Positions 24,919 through 34,631 of a stretch of DNA of 42,516 bases are shown here, one piece after another. Under the pieces are notes generated by a model, which saw nothing but the letters and a program-made list of their open reading frames with translations, ran no database searches and had not been told where the DNA came from. Numbering within the stretch: position 1 is the stretch's first letter; each line of letters opens with the position of its first letter. The DNA lies in assembly GCA_015665315.1 (NCBI GenBank), contig JADFAK010000117.1, positions 1 to 42,516 on the forward strand, written 5' to 3'. The DNA is from Flavobacteriales bacterium. Lineage in GTDB: Bacteria; Bacteroidota; Bacteroidia; Flavobacteriales_D; Sanyastnellaceae. A program made the translations under genes and the position numbers.

Positions 24919-27900
24919 ATGAGCGCTCAATCATTTACCCGTCGCGGTGCACCCATTGCGGCTATTCCAAACTTTTTTCAAGCATTTCTTTTTACGGCAT
25001 TTATCTTATTTGCCTCCTCTCCTGTGTTTTCGCAGCAATGTGGACATGGGTGCACGGATACAGGTGCTTGTAATTACGACCCTCAAGCCGAACTTGACGA
25101 TGGTACTTGTTCTTACTTTGACTGCGTGGTGATCGCCAACAACGACGCCATTTGTATTCAAGATGGGGAAACAGTTTCGTTGAACGTGTTGGACAATGAT
25201 GTTCTTCCCGCGGGACTTTCTGCATCTATCCAAGTTTTGAGCGACGATCCATGTTTTTACATTGACGAAGGTGGAAATATTCTTCAAGCAGTACCTGGCG
25301 GAGACTGTTGCGGAGAGCACGTTATCTCCTACTACCTCTGTGCCGAAGATGGCCTATTCTGCGATCCTGCGGATGTTTGTATCACGGTCAAATGCGAAAA
25401 ACCCGATTGCACACTTATCAACCTCGAAGATCTTTTAGTCGACGATGGTGCCGGCGATGATCCCACTGGAGGAGGCTGTATTAGTGTCTGCGAAAATTCC
25501 GAAACCACCGTCTTTGTTAGCTACAATGCTAGTAACACATACACCTGGTCAATAATTGGAGGAACTGCAGCGACAGGCGCAAATGATGCTGAGAAAGTCA
25601 TAACATGGGGACCTACTGGTTCTGGAAATATTCAGCTTATCATTAACACACCAAATGGCCCAGAAACGCATAACTTTTGTGTAGATATATTACCGGGTCC
25701 GACCGCAGGTTTCACCTCGGACACCTATGTCTGTTTGGGGCAGCAATTATGCTTCACCAATACTTCTGTCAATGCCGATGCCTATAATTGGGACTTTGGC
25801 GACGGTAATTATTCGACCATGGAGGACCCTTGTCACACCTATACAACCTCGGGTCCTCATACTGTAACCTTACTAGCGACCAAGTTCAACTACGACGAAC
25901 AGGGAAATCCACTTTGCTGCTGTACCGATGAATATACAGTGGAAATTGAAGTCGACCCACTCCCTGGCCCGTCAATTTACTGGGTGTCAACCCTGTGTGA
26001 AGGCGATAGCAGCAAGTATTGGACCGATGCAACGAATTGTGATTCGTATGTATGGACGCTAGAAGACGAAAACGGCATTTCATTCACCAATTTCGTAGGT
26101 CAAGGAAACGATACTATATGTGTCACTTGGCCATCTGGGTCTTTTGGAACAATAACACTTTTGGCCACCGATTGCGATAGCGCCTACTGTACAAATCCCA
26201 CTACCGTAGTTGTTCCTATCATTCCCGCTGTCAGCCAAATCTCAGGACCTATCGAAGTCTGCGAAAACTCCACCGAAGTCTACACCTTACCGAAATGGCT
26301 GAGTACCGAATATTTGTGGCAAGTCACTGGGGGAACAATTATCTCCGGAGACAGCAGCCACCAGGCAACCATTATGTGGGGGCCAGCTGGTACCGGAACC
26401 ATTCATGTAGATTATTACAGTACTTTCCTTGCCGGACTTCCCGGTCACGAGGAACCGGATTGTTATGGTAGCGCCGACTTGTCGGTCAACATCCTTCCAA
26501 AATTCTCCATTGTAAATAGCGGTCCGTCCATAGTATGTGTCGGAGATGCTTCCTTTATCAGTGCTACAAGCATTCCATCCAACCTGTACAACTGGACGAT
26601 TACTCCAAGTGTACCATTCTCGGGAGGTGGGGATTTGATCAATGTCGTGTGGCCAGCGACCGGTACGTATGTTATCACTGCCACCACTGCTACCACGGGA
26701 GTTTATTGTAATTCGACTAAAAGTCTGGTAGTTCAAGTAGTTGAACTAGGACCAGCCACGGGTATCGACGGACCACTTGACATATGTCCTGGGGACACCT
26801 TGTACTATAGCGCTCTTACCAGCAGTGTTGGTGTCAATTTTAACTGGACCGTTTTGAATGGAACATTATCCTCAACAACAGGTCCGACCGTTTCCGTAGA
26901 ATGGGGGCCCACAGGACCCTATTCACTTACGTTGACGCAGCAAATGCAAGCCGCGCCTTATTGTACATCTCCTCCGATATCTATAAATGTCACTCCAAAG
27001 TTGCTCATTGATCCACTTATTATAACACCTGGAGACTCGTGTACCAATATTCTCACCAACTTTTCTGTAGGTCCACCCCAGCACGCAGATGCTCAGTACA
27101 ACTGGACGATTTCACCCGCGATTGGTGGAAGTATTGCCAGCGGACAGGGGACTGCGAATGTTCAAGTTCAATGGAACAATGATCCTATCCCAGTGACTAT
27201 CTCGGTCGAAATCAGCTTGTGTGGAGACACCTTGGTCAAAGATTTTAATCTCACCCTGAGTGCACCTATTGTTCCAGTAATTACTCAAATCGGAATCATG
27301 TGTCCAGGTGTTGATGCAACGCTGGATGCCGGTGCTGGATTTACGTCCTATTCATGGAACACCTTGTCAACTTCGCAGACTACCTTGACTGCCGGTGAAG
27401 GGATGTATTCTGTGACGACCACCGACATCAACAATTGTGTGGCAACCGCCTACTATCAAGCAAACGATGTTCAGGGGCCTCCTGCGGTTATCACATCAGG
27501 CGATCCACTGGAAATATGCTTGCAAAATCCTCATACTGTCACACTCATTACCCCTTACTACTCTGGGCTTATATTTGAGTGGTTTTGCGGAGGGATTTCC
27601 CAAGGGCCGGCCACTGCCAGCCCCACATTTGTTCACCCATTCGCCAATGTTGCGGGCAGCTATGTGTACACAGTCAAAGTAACAGATACCAACACGGGAT
27701 GTATAGAAACATCCTTGCCAGTAACTGTTATAGAACATATCTGCGACGGTTGCCCTGTAGAGCCCTATACTTTGGTACCATCGGCAACTCCACAATTTCC
27801 TGCGTGTAATACGGTCGACTTCTCATTTACATCTAGCAATTTCACCTTCTCAGGTTGGAATTTTGGCGATGGATTCGGTTCACCTCTACCTAGTCCCACG

Positions 27901-30900
27901 CACACATACGGAACTGCAGGTTGTTACGACGTAACTGTATTCGGCCAAGTGCCAGAGGTTGGCACTTCCGATTTCTGTGGTGTAATCGAACACATTTCAG
28001 TTTGCGTGCCAATCGCCGCCGATTTTGATTGCAATTTCTTGAATTGTACTGATGTTCAATTCACTGACATGTCAACCATCATGGTTGGACCAGGAAACAA
28101 TATCACCAGTTGGTTCTGGAATTTCGGACCTGGAACGTCGACTAGTCCTAGTCCCATATTCTCTTTCCCCTCAACACCTGGAGTTTATCCAGTGACTTTG
28201 ACAGTAACAAATGCCAATGGATGTGTCTCGACAGCTTCGAAAAATGTAACGATCAGCTCTGTTGGCACACCTGTAATTTCAGGTACGCCGACGCCTTATT
28301 GTGTTGGTGTTCCAATAAACTTCTCGGCAACCGCTGCGGGAGCAGTTAGCTATTTATGGACTTTTGGAGATGGCTCGTCTTATTCAGGCCCAACACCAAT
28401 TCATACGTACACGTCTTCAGGCCCTTTCACTGTCAACGTGGTAGTGACAAGCGCCGATGGTTGTACCGCTTCGGACAATATAAACATCACGGTGAATCCG
28501 GGGATTCCTGAAGCAACAATTAGCGGACTCCTTGTAATTTGTCAAGGAGCGACAACTACGCTCACAGCTCCGGCTGGCTATTCGTACTTGTGGTCCGACC
28601 TATCAACCTCGCAATCCATCAATGTGGGTGCTGGTACGTATAGCGTAGTCCTCACGGATGCTTTTGGATGTATGCGAGCATTAGACCCTGTCACGGTAGT
28701 CGAATTACCAGCTCCAGTTGTTGCCATTTCGGGTAACCCAGTCATTTGCGACAACAACTGTACGACTCTTAGTGTGCCTTATACACCTGGATATACCTAT
28801 CAGTGGTATGAGAATCTAACCAATCCAGTAGCCGGCGGGAATGGAACACAGCTCATCATCTGTTCGGGAGGTATCTTGTCTCCTTATGTATTAGAAGTGA
28901 CTGACCAAAACAATTGTCGAGGAATATCAGCTCCATTTGTCATAACCCAAGAGGTGTCACCTTCATTCTCAGTTACCGTTTCTCCGGACAACTGCGCAGG
29001 CACACCTTCTACGCTCACTGTCACTCCTATACAACCCAACGTTGTATACAGTTGGAGCAATGGAATGTCTGGAAGCCCGATCGTGGTTTCTCAGGCAGGA
29101 ACATATACCGTAATAGGCACAGACACGCTAACAGGATGCAGCGGCAGCGCGTCTGCAGTGATCCATCCACAGCCCGACCTTTGTCTGGTTCCTGTTGGAT
29201 GCTATGAAGTCTGTAATCCAGATACTATCTGCGGGCCATCCGGACTTTCAACCTATCAATGGAATATGAACGGATTGCCCATTTCTGGTGCTACATCGCA
29301 ATGTCTGGAAATCACGCAAAACGGATCCTACAATTTAACAGCCTCCAATAGCTTCGGTTGCTTTACGACGTCCGATTCTCTTTACATTGAAGTCATCAAT
29401 TGCGACGACCCTTGTTCTGAGCTCACCATCGACTATAGCTTCCTGATCAACGACCAAATGGAGACGGATTCATGTTGTTTTAGTCTGTCTTACGTCAATG
29501 GCTTTGGTTCACTCCAAGGAATGACCATACATACCAACGATGCCGATTTAGTGGCCGATTTAGGATCATTGGCTCCAGGTGTTCAAGTGTCATCCAATGT
29601 CGGCGGAAGTGTCACAGTGACTAGCGACCCTGCGACCAACCCACTGCCAACTGGTGCTTTGAATGATTTCATCGAAATATGTATCTCAAATGCAGTAAAC
29701 GATCCGCAACAGATTATTGTTGATTGGTATGACTTTGCCGATGAGATTGTCTGTTCTGACACCTTGTTGTTCAGCTGTCCGGTCGAACCAGACTGTCTGT
29801 ATCTACAGAGCGATTCTATTTATTGCGAGGACGGACTTACCGTGTACGACTTTACCGTTTGCAATCCGCACGACGCCACTTTTAATATCGGATATTTACT
29901 ATTGAATTCATCAAGTCCTGTGGGTGTTGTAATGACTCCGCCTTTCTTTGATTTAACGTCGAATCCGATCTTACCCGGAACTTGTCGTTCGCTTTCAGTG
30001 GTATTGTCAGGTCCTGGAATAGGCGGACAACAGTTTTGCTATCAGTTAGTTGGTCACGACTATGATCCAGCGATTGTTCCTGATGCCCTCTGTTGTTCAC
30101 TGGATACAACCTACTGCATTGATATTCCATTCTGCGACCCATGCGAATTTGTATCCGTAGAAGCTGTTATTCCTACAGAGGAAGGATGTTGCTACGATAT
30201 CATTTTGGACAATCAATACGACGCGAATTTCTTCGATGAAATTGGTGTGTGCGTGATATCTCCTCAAACAACCATTACCGTTAACAACCCAATTGGCTCG
30301 GGATGGGCGACAAGTGGATTGACTGGTACATCCGTGAGCTTCTTGCCCGGTGCCGTATTTGGCAATTCAGTTCCGCTCGGTGGATTTAGCATTCCTGAAA
30401 TTTGTGTGCAAACCAACATTGCTCCGAACCAACAGATTGAGATCAAGTGGATGAAAGACGGAGAGGTAGTTTGTAGCGATACTATCGAAGTATTCTGCGA
30501 GCCACCATGTGGTTACTTGCTCCAAGAAAGCATCGAATGTGATCAAGCGGGATTTTGGAACTTCAATGCGTTGCTGAAAAACACTTCTATGACTACCATG
30601 GCCGAAGCACATATCTTCTTTAACGATCCAGCTTTGAGCGCTTATGACCAAGTTGTATCGCTCGGTGCGCTCGCTCCAGGAGGCATATTTAGCGCAGTCA
30701 ACTTGACCATTGGAGCTCCTGCCATGCCTGGGGATACGATCTGTTTTACAGTGACTTTGCATGAAGTGAGTGCCAACGGCGTATTCCTGACTTGCTGTAA
30801 TTTCGAACATTGTATTGTTCTACCAGATTGTGGATTCACCACAGATTGTCATTGTGGCGACGAGTTCACCGTCAATGTCGATGCTGGATTGTCTTGTACA

Positions 30901-31407
30901 GTAAATCAAAGCGCAGGCACCAACATTACTTTTAACCTGACGAACATAGGCTTCTTCAGCGATTGCGATCTAGTCACTTGGCTCTTTGGAGATGGAAGTT
31001 TGCCACAGCAAACTTTTGGCAACGAGACAATTCTACACGTATTCCCGGGTCCAGGCACTTATCAAGTGTGTGCCAAGGTATTTAGGACCGACGATGCCGG
31101 TGTTCTATGCAAGCGTAAAGTTTGCAAGACCGTGGTAGTTCCCGTTCCATTTACTGAAGACGAACTTCGCATATTCCCGAATCCAACAAATGGTCAGTTC
31201 CAACTACAAATCAACAGACCAATTGAAGGTGGAGCGAGGCTCACGGTACTGGACGAAACGCAGCGTCCGGTTTTCGCTTCGCAGCTCCAAGGCAATTTCG
31301 AAAAAGCCACTATTGATGTGGATTTAACTTCGGTTTCAAAAGGCCTGTATTTGGTGCGAATTGAATTTGAAGACAAATCGATCGTGAGAAAGATTGTAGT
31401 CTACTAA
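24919..31407 (+). CDS. Giant T9SS-sorted PKD/Ig-repeat surface protein
   Basis: A 2162-residue protein. The ATG at 24919 gives a signal peptide ending FASSPVFSQ; the TTG at 24865 is less likely. After the signal comes the Bacteroidota motif GCTDTGACNYDP...DDGTCSY, then a domain with LNVLDNDVLP. At least five PKD modules are visible by their WDFGDG-type cores (YNWDFGDGNYS, WNFGDGFGS, WNFGPG, WTFGDGSSYSG, WLFGDGS), between PKD-like modules with NWTI and V.W.P.G patterns. A Cys-rich stretch (about residues 1510-2000) carries repeated segments that read like C..L..G..ICV. The last 80 residues (LRIFPNPTNGQFQLQI ... IVRKIVVY) are a type A T9SS sorting tail. It is likely an adhesin or gliding-surface protein. 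A strong terminator follows. Confidence 0.87.
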   Translation: MSAQSFTRRGAPIAAIPNFFQAFLFTAFILFASSPVFSQQCGHGCTDTGACNYDPQAELDDGTCSYFDCVVIANNDAICIQDGETVSLNVLDNDVLPAGLSASIQVLSDDPCFYIDEGGNILQAVPGGDCCGEHVISYYLCAEDGLFCDPADVCITVKCEKPDCTLINLEDLLVDDGAGDDPTGGGCISVCENSETTVFVSYNASNTYTWSIIGGTAATGANDAEKVITWGPTGSGNIQLIINTPNGPETHNFCVDILPGPTAGFTSDTYVCLGQQLCFTNTSVNADAYNWDFGDGNYSTMEDPCHTYTTSGPHTVTLLATKFNYDEQGNPLCCCTDEYTVEIEVDPLPGPSIYWVSTLCEGDSSKYWTDATNCDSYVWTLEDENGISFTNFVGQGNDTICVTWPSGSFGTITLLATDCDSAYCTNPTTVVVPIIPAVSQISGPIEVCENSTEVYTLPKWLSTEYLWQVTGGTIISGDSSHQATIMWGPAGTGTIHVDYYSTFLAGLPGHEEPDCYGSADLSVNILPKFSIVNSGPSIVCVGDASFISATSIPSNLYNWTITPSVPFSGGGDLINVVWPATGTYVITATTATTGVYCNSTKSLVVQVVELGPATGIDGPLDICPGDTLYYSALTSSVGVNFNWTVLNGTLSSTTGPTVSVEWGPTGPYSLTLTQQMQAAPYCTSPPISINVTPKLLIDPLIITPGDSCTNILTNFSVGPPQHADAQYNWTISPAIGGSIASGQGTANVQVQWNNDPIPVTISVEISLCGDTLVKDFNLTLSAPIVPVITQIGIMCPGVDATLDAGAGFTSYSWNTLSTSQTTLTAGEGMYSVTTTDINNCVATAYYQANDVQGPPAVITSGDPLEICLQNPHTVTLITPYYSGLIFEWFCGGISQGPATASPTFVHPFANVAGSYVYTVKVTDTNTGCIETSLPVTVIEHICDGCPVEPYTLVPSATPQFPACNTVDFSFTSSNFTFSGWNFGDGFGSPLPSPTHTYGTAGCYDVTVFGQVPEVGTSDFCGVIEHISVCVPIAADFDCNFLNCTDVQFTDMSTIMVGPGNNITSWFWNFGPGTSTSPSPIFSFPSTPGVYPVTLTVTNANGCVSTASKNVTISSVGTPVISGTPTPYCVGVPINFSATAAGAVSYLWTFGDGSSYSGPTPIHTYTSSGPFTVNVVVTSADGCTASDNINITVNPGIPEATISGLLVICQGATTTLTAPAGYSYLWSDLSTSQSINVGAGTYSVVLTDAFGCMRALDPVTVVELPAPVVAISGNPVICDNNCTTLSVPYTPGYTYQWYENLTNPVAGGNGTQLIICSGGILSPYVLEVTDQNNCRGISAPFVITQEVSPSFSVTVSPDNCAGTPSTLTVTPIQPNVVYSWSNGMSGSPIVVSQAGTYTVIGTDTLTGCSGSASAVIHPQPDLCLVPVGCYEVCNPDTICGPSGLSTYQWNMNGLPISGATSQCLEITQNGSYNLTASNSFGCFTTSDSLYIEVINCDDPCSELTIDYSFLINDQMETDSCCFSLSYVNGFGSLQGMTIHTNDADLVADLGSLAPGVQVSSNVGGSVTVTSDPATNPLPTGALNDFIEICISNAVNDPQQIIVDWYDFADEIVCSDTLLFSCPVEPDCLYLQSDSIYCEDGLTVYDFTVCNPHDATFNIGYLLLNSSSPVGVVMTPPFFDLTSNPILPGTCRSLSVVLSGPGIGGQQFCYQLVGHDYDPAIVPDALCCSLDTTYCIDIPFCDPCEFVSVEAVIPTEEGCCYDIILDNQYDANFFDEIGVCVISPQTTITVNNPIGSGWATSGLTGTSVSFLPGAVFGNSVPLGGFSIPEICVQTNIAPNQQIEIKWMKDGEVVCSDTIEVFCEPPCGYLLQESIECDQAGFWNFNALLKNTSMTTMAEAHIFFNDPALSAYDQVVSLGALAPGGIFSAVNLTIGAPAMPGDTICFTVTLHEVSANGVFLTCCNFEHCIVLPDCGFTTDCHCGDEFTVNVDAGLSCTVNQSAGTNITFNLTNIGFFSDCDLVTWLFGDGSLPQQTFGNETILHVFPGPGTYQVCAKVFRTDDAGVLCKRKVCKTVVVPVPFTEDELRIFPNPTNGQFQLQINRPIEGGARLTVLDETQRPVFASQLQGNFEKATIDVDLTSVSKGLYLVRIEFEDKSIVRKIVVY

Positions 31408-31420
31408 GTCTAAAAATGTA

Positions 31421-31470
31421 AAAGAGTAAGCGGTCTGAAGCAAAGTTTGATTCAGACCGCTTACTCTTTT
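31421..31470 (+). terminator. Long perfect-stem terminator, probably bidirectional
   Basis: A 19-bp exact inverted repeat (AAAGAGTAAGCGGTCTGAA and its reverse complement at 31451-31469) with an 11-nt loop starts 14 nt past the giant gene's stop. Both strands leave the stem into a T-rich stretch, so it could also serve a minus-strand transcript ending at 31480. Confidence 0.85.
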
Positions 31471-31479
31471 ACCCCAAGA

Positions 31480-31536
31480 TCAACTAATTTCAACAATATC
31501 GATCGTCAAAATCTCAGACCCATCAAGGGTTTTCAT
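31480..31536 (-). pseudogene. Possible remnant of a minus-strand gene tail
   Basis: Read on the minus strand this is an 18-codon frame, MKTLDGSEILTIDIVEIS-stop, placed 10 nt before the bidirectional hairpin. The sequence is protein-like, with alternating hydrophobic residues, but a stop in the same frame sits just 12 nt upstream of its ATG. It might be a decayed gene's last codons or chance. The rest of the 31408-31711 gap holds nothing I can recognise. Confidence 0.25.
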
Positions 31537-31711
31537 AGTACTTCGCTTTTATCATAGCCATATTGTAGAATCAGATAGAATAGAGTAATTTTATCCCGTT
31601 TTACGAGTCTCAATTTGCACGAAAAAGCGATAAAAGAGAATTAGCCATTCGAGGCTAGTTACGTTGATTTTATACCTCGTGAACTTCTAATTTTAGCTAC
31701 ACTTTACCCGA

Positions 31712-33241
31712 ATGATTCAGAATATAGAGAACATCGAATTGCAGTTCTTGACGATCAACGATTATCAAGAATTGAGAAGTGCAATGATCGAGGCATATTC
31801 AACGATGCCCGATTCATATTGGAAGGAAGATCACATTCAATCGCTAATTGATAAATTTCCTGAGGGACAAGTCATTATAAAAGTGAACAACCAACTCGCA
31901 GGTTGTGCCTTGGCCATTATTTTGGATTATGCCAGTTTCGAAGAACAGCATACATACAAAGAAATCACAGGTAACTTTACGTTTGACACACACACCAACG
32001 ATGGTGACGTGCTGTACGGAATTGACGTTTTTATCAAGTCTGAATTTAGAGGCCTACGCCTTGGTCGGCGATTGTACGATTACAGAAAAGAACTATGTGA
32101 AAAACTCAACTTGCGCGGTATCGCTTTTGGCGGGCGTATTCCAAATTACGGAAAGCACGCCGATAAATTATCTCCAAAAGAATACATCGAAAAAGTAAAG
32201 CGGAAAGAGATTCACGACCCTGTCTTAAACTTTCAGATCTCCAACGATTTCCACCCTACTCGTGTCCTCAAAGGATACCTCGCCGGAGATGCCGCTTCAA
32301 ATGAATTTGCGGTACTCTTGGAATGGGACAATATCTATTACGAGAAACAGACTAAAACAGCGGCAACGAAGAAGAAGATTGTTCGCCTTGGACTAATTCA
32401 ATGGCAGATGAGGCTGTACAAAAACCTCGAAGAATTGATGCAACAGGCCGAGTTTTTTGTCGACGCCGTTTCCGGTTATCGCTCAGATTTCGCCCTATTC
32501 CCCGAGTTCTTCAATGCGCCATTGATGGCCGACAACAATCACTTGTCTGAGTCGGAAGCCATTCGAGAGCTTTCCAATCACACCCCAGCCATCGTTCAGA
32601 AATTCTCAGAGCTGGCCATATCGTACAACATCAATATTATCACGGGAAGTATGCCCGAAATCAAGGATGACCTGCTGTACAATGTTGGCTACTTGTGCCG
32701 ACGAGATGGAACTGTTGATCGTTATGAAAAACTGCACGTCACTCCTGACGAGGCCAAAGTTTGGGGCATGCAAGGAGGAAATGTATTGAAGACATTCGAC
32801 ACAGATTGTGGAAAAATTGGCGTCCTCATTTGTTACGATTCGGAGTTTCCTGAATTGAGCCGATTGCTCGCCGATGAAGGCATGGACATTCTATTCATTC
32901 CATTCCTAACGGATACCCAAAACGGATATTCACGCGTGCGACACTGCGCCCAAGCCCGAGCCATAGAAAACGAGTGTTATGTTGCCATCGCAGGTAGCGT
33001 AGGAAACTTGCCAAAAGTCCATAACATGGACATACAATTTGCTCAATCCATGGTCTTCACGCCTTGCGATTTCGCTTTTCCCGCCAATGGTATCAAAGCC
33101 GAAGCCACAACAAATACAGAGATGATCTTGATTGCCGATGTAGATATTGGCGCCCTGAGAGAGTTGAATCAGTTTGGAAGTGTGCGGAACCTCAAAGACC
33201 GCCGAAAGGATATCTTCAGTCTAACAAAAACAATAAAGTAA
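31712..33241 (+). CDS. Bifunctional GNAT / carbon-nitrogen hydrolase protein
   Basis: A 509-residue fusion. Residues 1-212 or so are a GNAT domain (FRGLRLGRRLYDYRKE as motif A around 110-125). Residues 225-505 are a nitrilase-superfamily amidohydrolase with the full catalytic set: Glu265 (FPEFF), Lys340 (YEKLHVTP) and Cys374 (GVLICYDSEFPE). The acetyltransferase-plus-hydrolase order is a known Bacteroidota architecture; the substrate is not established. It would presumably acetylate one compound and cleave an amide or C-N bond in another or the same one. The ATG at 31712 opens the GNAT fold without extra residues. The gene is monocistronic: 160 nt separate it from aroK, which has its own -7 box. 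Confidence 0.88.
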   Translation: MIQNIENIELQFLTINDYQELRSAMIEAYSTMPDSYWKEDHIQSLIDKFPEGQVIIKVNNQLAGCALAIILDYASFEEQHTYKEITGNFTFDTHTNDGDVLYGIDVFIKSEFRGLRLGRRLYDYRKELCEKLNLRGIAFGGRIPNYGKHADKLSPKEYIEKVKRKEIHDPVLNFQISNDFHPTRVLKGYLAGDAASNEFAVLLEWDNIYYEKQTKTAATKKKIVRLGLIQWQMRLYKNLEELMQQAEFFVDAVSGYRSDFALFPEFFNAPLMADNNHLSESEAIRELSNHTPAIVQKFSELAISYNINIITGSMPEIKDDLLYNVGYLCRRDGTVDRYEKLHVTPDEAKVWGMQGGNVLKTFDTDCGKIGVLICYDSEFPELSRLLADEGMDILFIPFLTDTQNGYSRVRHCAQARAIENECYVAIAGSVGNLPKVHNMDIQFAQSMVFTPCDFAFPANGIKAEATTNTEMILIADVDIGALRELNQFGSVRNLKDRRKDIFSLTKTIK

Positions 33242-33390
33242 CCCTAGCAAAGGTATTGAGCATACTCTCTTACTGCAACCACACTGCGATTGCATTGAAA
33301 GAGTGCGAAGTATAACTGAACGCTTTTTTCAAGGCTTTTCACACGCTGTATTGTTCAAAATTCTGGAGTCAAACTAGCACGCCGTTTATT

Positions 33391-33398
33391 TACATTTG
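33391..33398 (+). promoter_or_regulatory. -7 promoter box abutting aroK start
   Basis: TACATTTG is an exact TAnnTTTG match ending only 3 nt before the aroK ATG. The predicted transcript would start at or within the start codon, so the mRNA would be leaderless if this promoter is used. Confidence 0.45.
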
Positions 33399-33401
33399 TT
33401 C

Positions 33402-33923
33402 ATGCGCATTTTCCTCATTGGCTACATGGGAGCCGGAAAGACTACATTGGGACAGCGGCTATCCGAAGCGATGGCCCTCGATTTTATCGATCTTGATCGT
33501 CGGATTGAGGAAAGCGAACGACGTACAATTCCTGAAATTTTCGAAAAAGAAGGCGAAGCAGGATTCCGAGGTATTGAGCGGCGTACGCTTCATGCCATTA
33601 CCGATAACCAGGATGAGATCGTGGTAGCTACAGGTGGTGGAACTCCATGCTTCTACGATAATATGGAGTACATGAACAATTATGGGCTCACGGTCTACCT
33701 CAAATTGGATATTCCTTCCCTCGTTTTCAGATTGCAACATGATGCAGCCGTGCGTCCGCTGATCGAAGGAATGTCACCTGCACAGCTGACCAGCTTTGTT
33801 CATCAGCACCTGGAGGAACGACAGGAATTCTATGAGGAGAGCAAAATCAAGATCAACGCCTTAGGCATGTCCGACAAAAAAATTGAAGATCTTATATTCA
33901 ATATTGCCAATTACTCGAGGTAA
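33402..33923 (+). CDS. aroK: Shikimate kinase
   Basis: A 173-residue enzyme that phosphorylates shikimate with ATP in the chorismate pathway. The Walker A loop GYMGAGKTT is at residues 7-15. The shikimate-binding DLDRRIEES (about 32-40) and the GFRGIERRTL segment with its conserved Arg follow. The GGG motif VATGGGTPCF is near 76, and the lid Arg lies in AAVRPLI (about 117-123). Length is normal for AroK. The frame extends to a TTG at 33396, but the ATG at 33402 aligns with family starts. Its last 13 nt overlap the convergent phosphoribosyltransferase gene. Confidence 0.93.
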   Translation: MRIFLIGYMGAGKTTLGQRLSEAMALDFIDLDRRIEESERRTIPEIFEKEGEAGFRGIERRTLHAITDNQDEIVVATGGGTPCFYDNMEYMNNYGLTVYLKLDIPSLVFRLQHDAAVRPLIEGMSPAQLTSFVHQHLEERQEFYEESKIKINALGMSDKKIEDLIFNIANYSR

Positions 33924-34414
33924 ACGGCTTCCTTTCCATGCGTTAGGACAACCTCAACATGTTCTTTTAAATTCGTACTCAAAGTCAACCCCACGAAATC
34001 GGCACGAATAGGGAATCTTCGGTGAATTCGATCGACCAACGCTGCTGTTTTTAATTGCTTAGGATAGGCATCTAGCAAGTAGCGCATACAGTAAATCAAG
34101 GTCCGCCCAGAATTCAACACATCGTCCACAAGAAACACCGTTTTATTCTTCATAGCAGACAAGTCACCATCAAAACGAACCTCATTTGCCGAAGGCTTAT
34201 CTTTTTGAATACCAATCGAATACTGGTGGATTTTCACCTCGCTAATATCCCCTAACACCTTGATTAATCGGCTGGCAAACTCTACCCCATTCTTCTCTAC
34301 CCCTACCACAAAAATCTCTTTTTCGGAGAATACAAGCTCGTGAATCTGATGAGCTATACGTTGGATCTTTTGATCGATCTGTCGGTCAGTAAGAATAATT
34401 GTTTTATCTGCCAT
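33911..34414 (-). CDS. PyrR-like phosphoribosyltransferase
   Basis: A 167-residue type I phosphoribosyltransferase. The PRPP-binding loop reads VFLVDDVLNSGRTL (about residues 93-106), and the later ALVDRIHRRFPIRADFVGL segment closely follows the pattern of PyrR (LVDRGHRELPIRADYVG). PyrR proteins bind UMP or have weak uracil phosphoribosyltransferase activity, and control pyr genes in Firmicutes. No pyr genes are next to it here, so an enzymatic rather than RNA-binding role is likely. It converges on aroK with a 13-nt overlap of the 3' ends. The ATG start lies 4 nt after an exact -7 box. Confidence 0.83.
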   Translation of the reverse strand: MADKTIILTDRQIDQKIQRIAHQIHELVFSEKEIFVVGVEKNGVEFASRLIKVLGDISEVKIHQYSIGIQKDKPSANEVRFDGDLSAMKNKTVFLVDDVLNSGRTLIYCMRYLLDAYPKQLKTAALVDRIHRRFPIRADFVGLTLSTNLKEHVEVVLTHGKEAVYLE

Positions 34415-34418
34415 TCGG

Positions 34419-34426
34419 CAAATGTA
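34419..34426 (-). promoter_or_regulatory. -7 promoter box abutting the phosphoribosyltransferase start
   Basis: On the minus strand the bases read TACATTTG, an exact TAnnTTTG match ending 4 nt before the ATG (CCGA between). The layout mirrors that of aroK and again predicts a leaderless transcript. Confidence 0.45.
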
Positions 34427-34631
34427 ATAAAGAGTGCGTTGAGAAACTTACCGAGACGATAATATTCGCTACTGCCTCCCACCTGTCGAAATGACCGCAA
34501 TCCCAACGCCAACAAGACATTTAGTCAGTAAATCGCACAACTCCACGCCACAATTTCCGAGAAAACTCCTTCCGATGTCCTTGGTCTTATAATTGACCTA
34601 GAGGGCGAAAACGAATTAATAAACACTCCCT

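Noticed and set aside
34588-34593. Sigma-70-like -10 (TATAAT) upstream of clpB
   Set aside because: No -35 element at a proper distance, and the Bacteroidota promoter type differs; kept only as a remark in the clpB entry.
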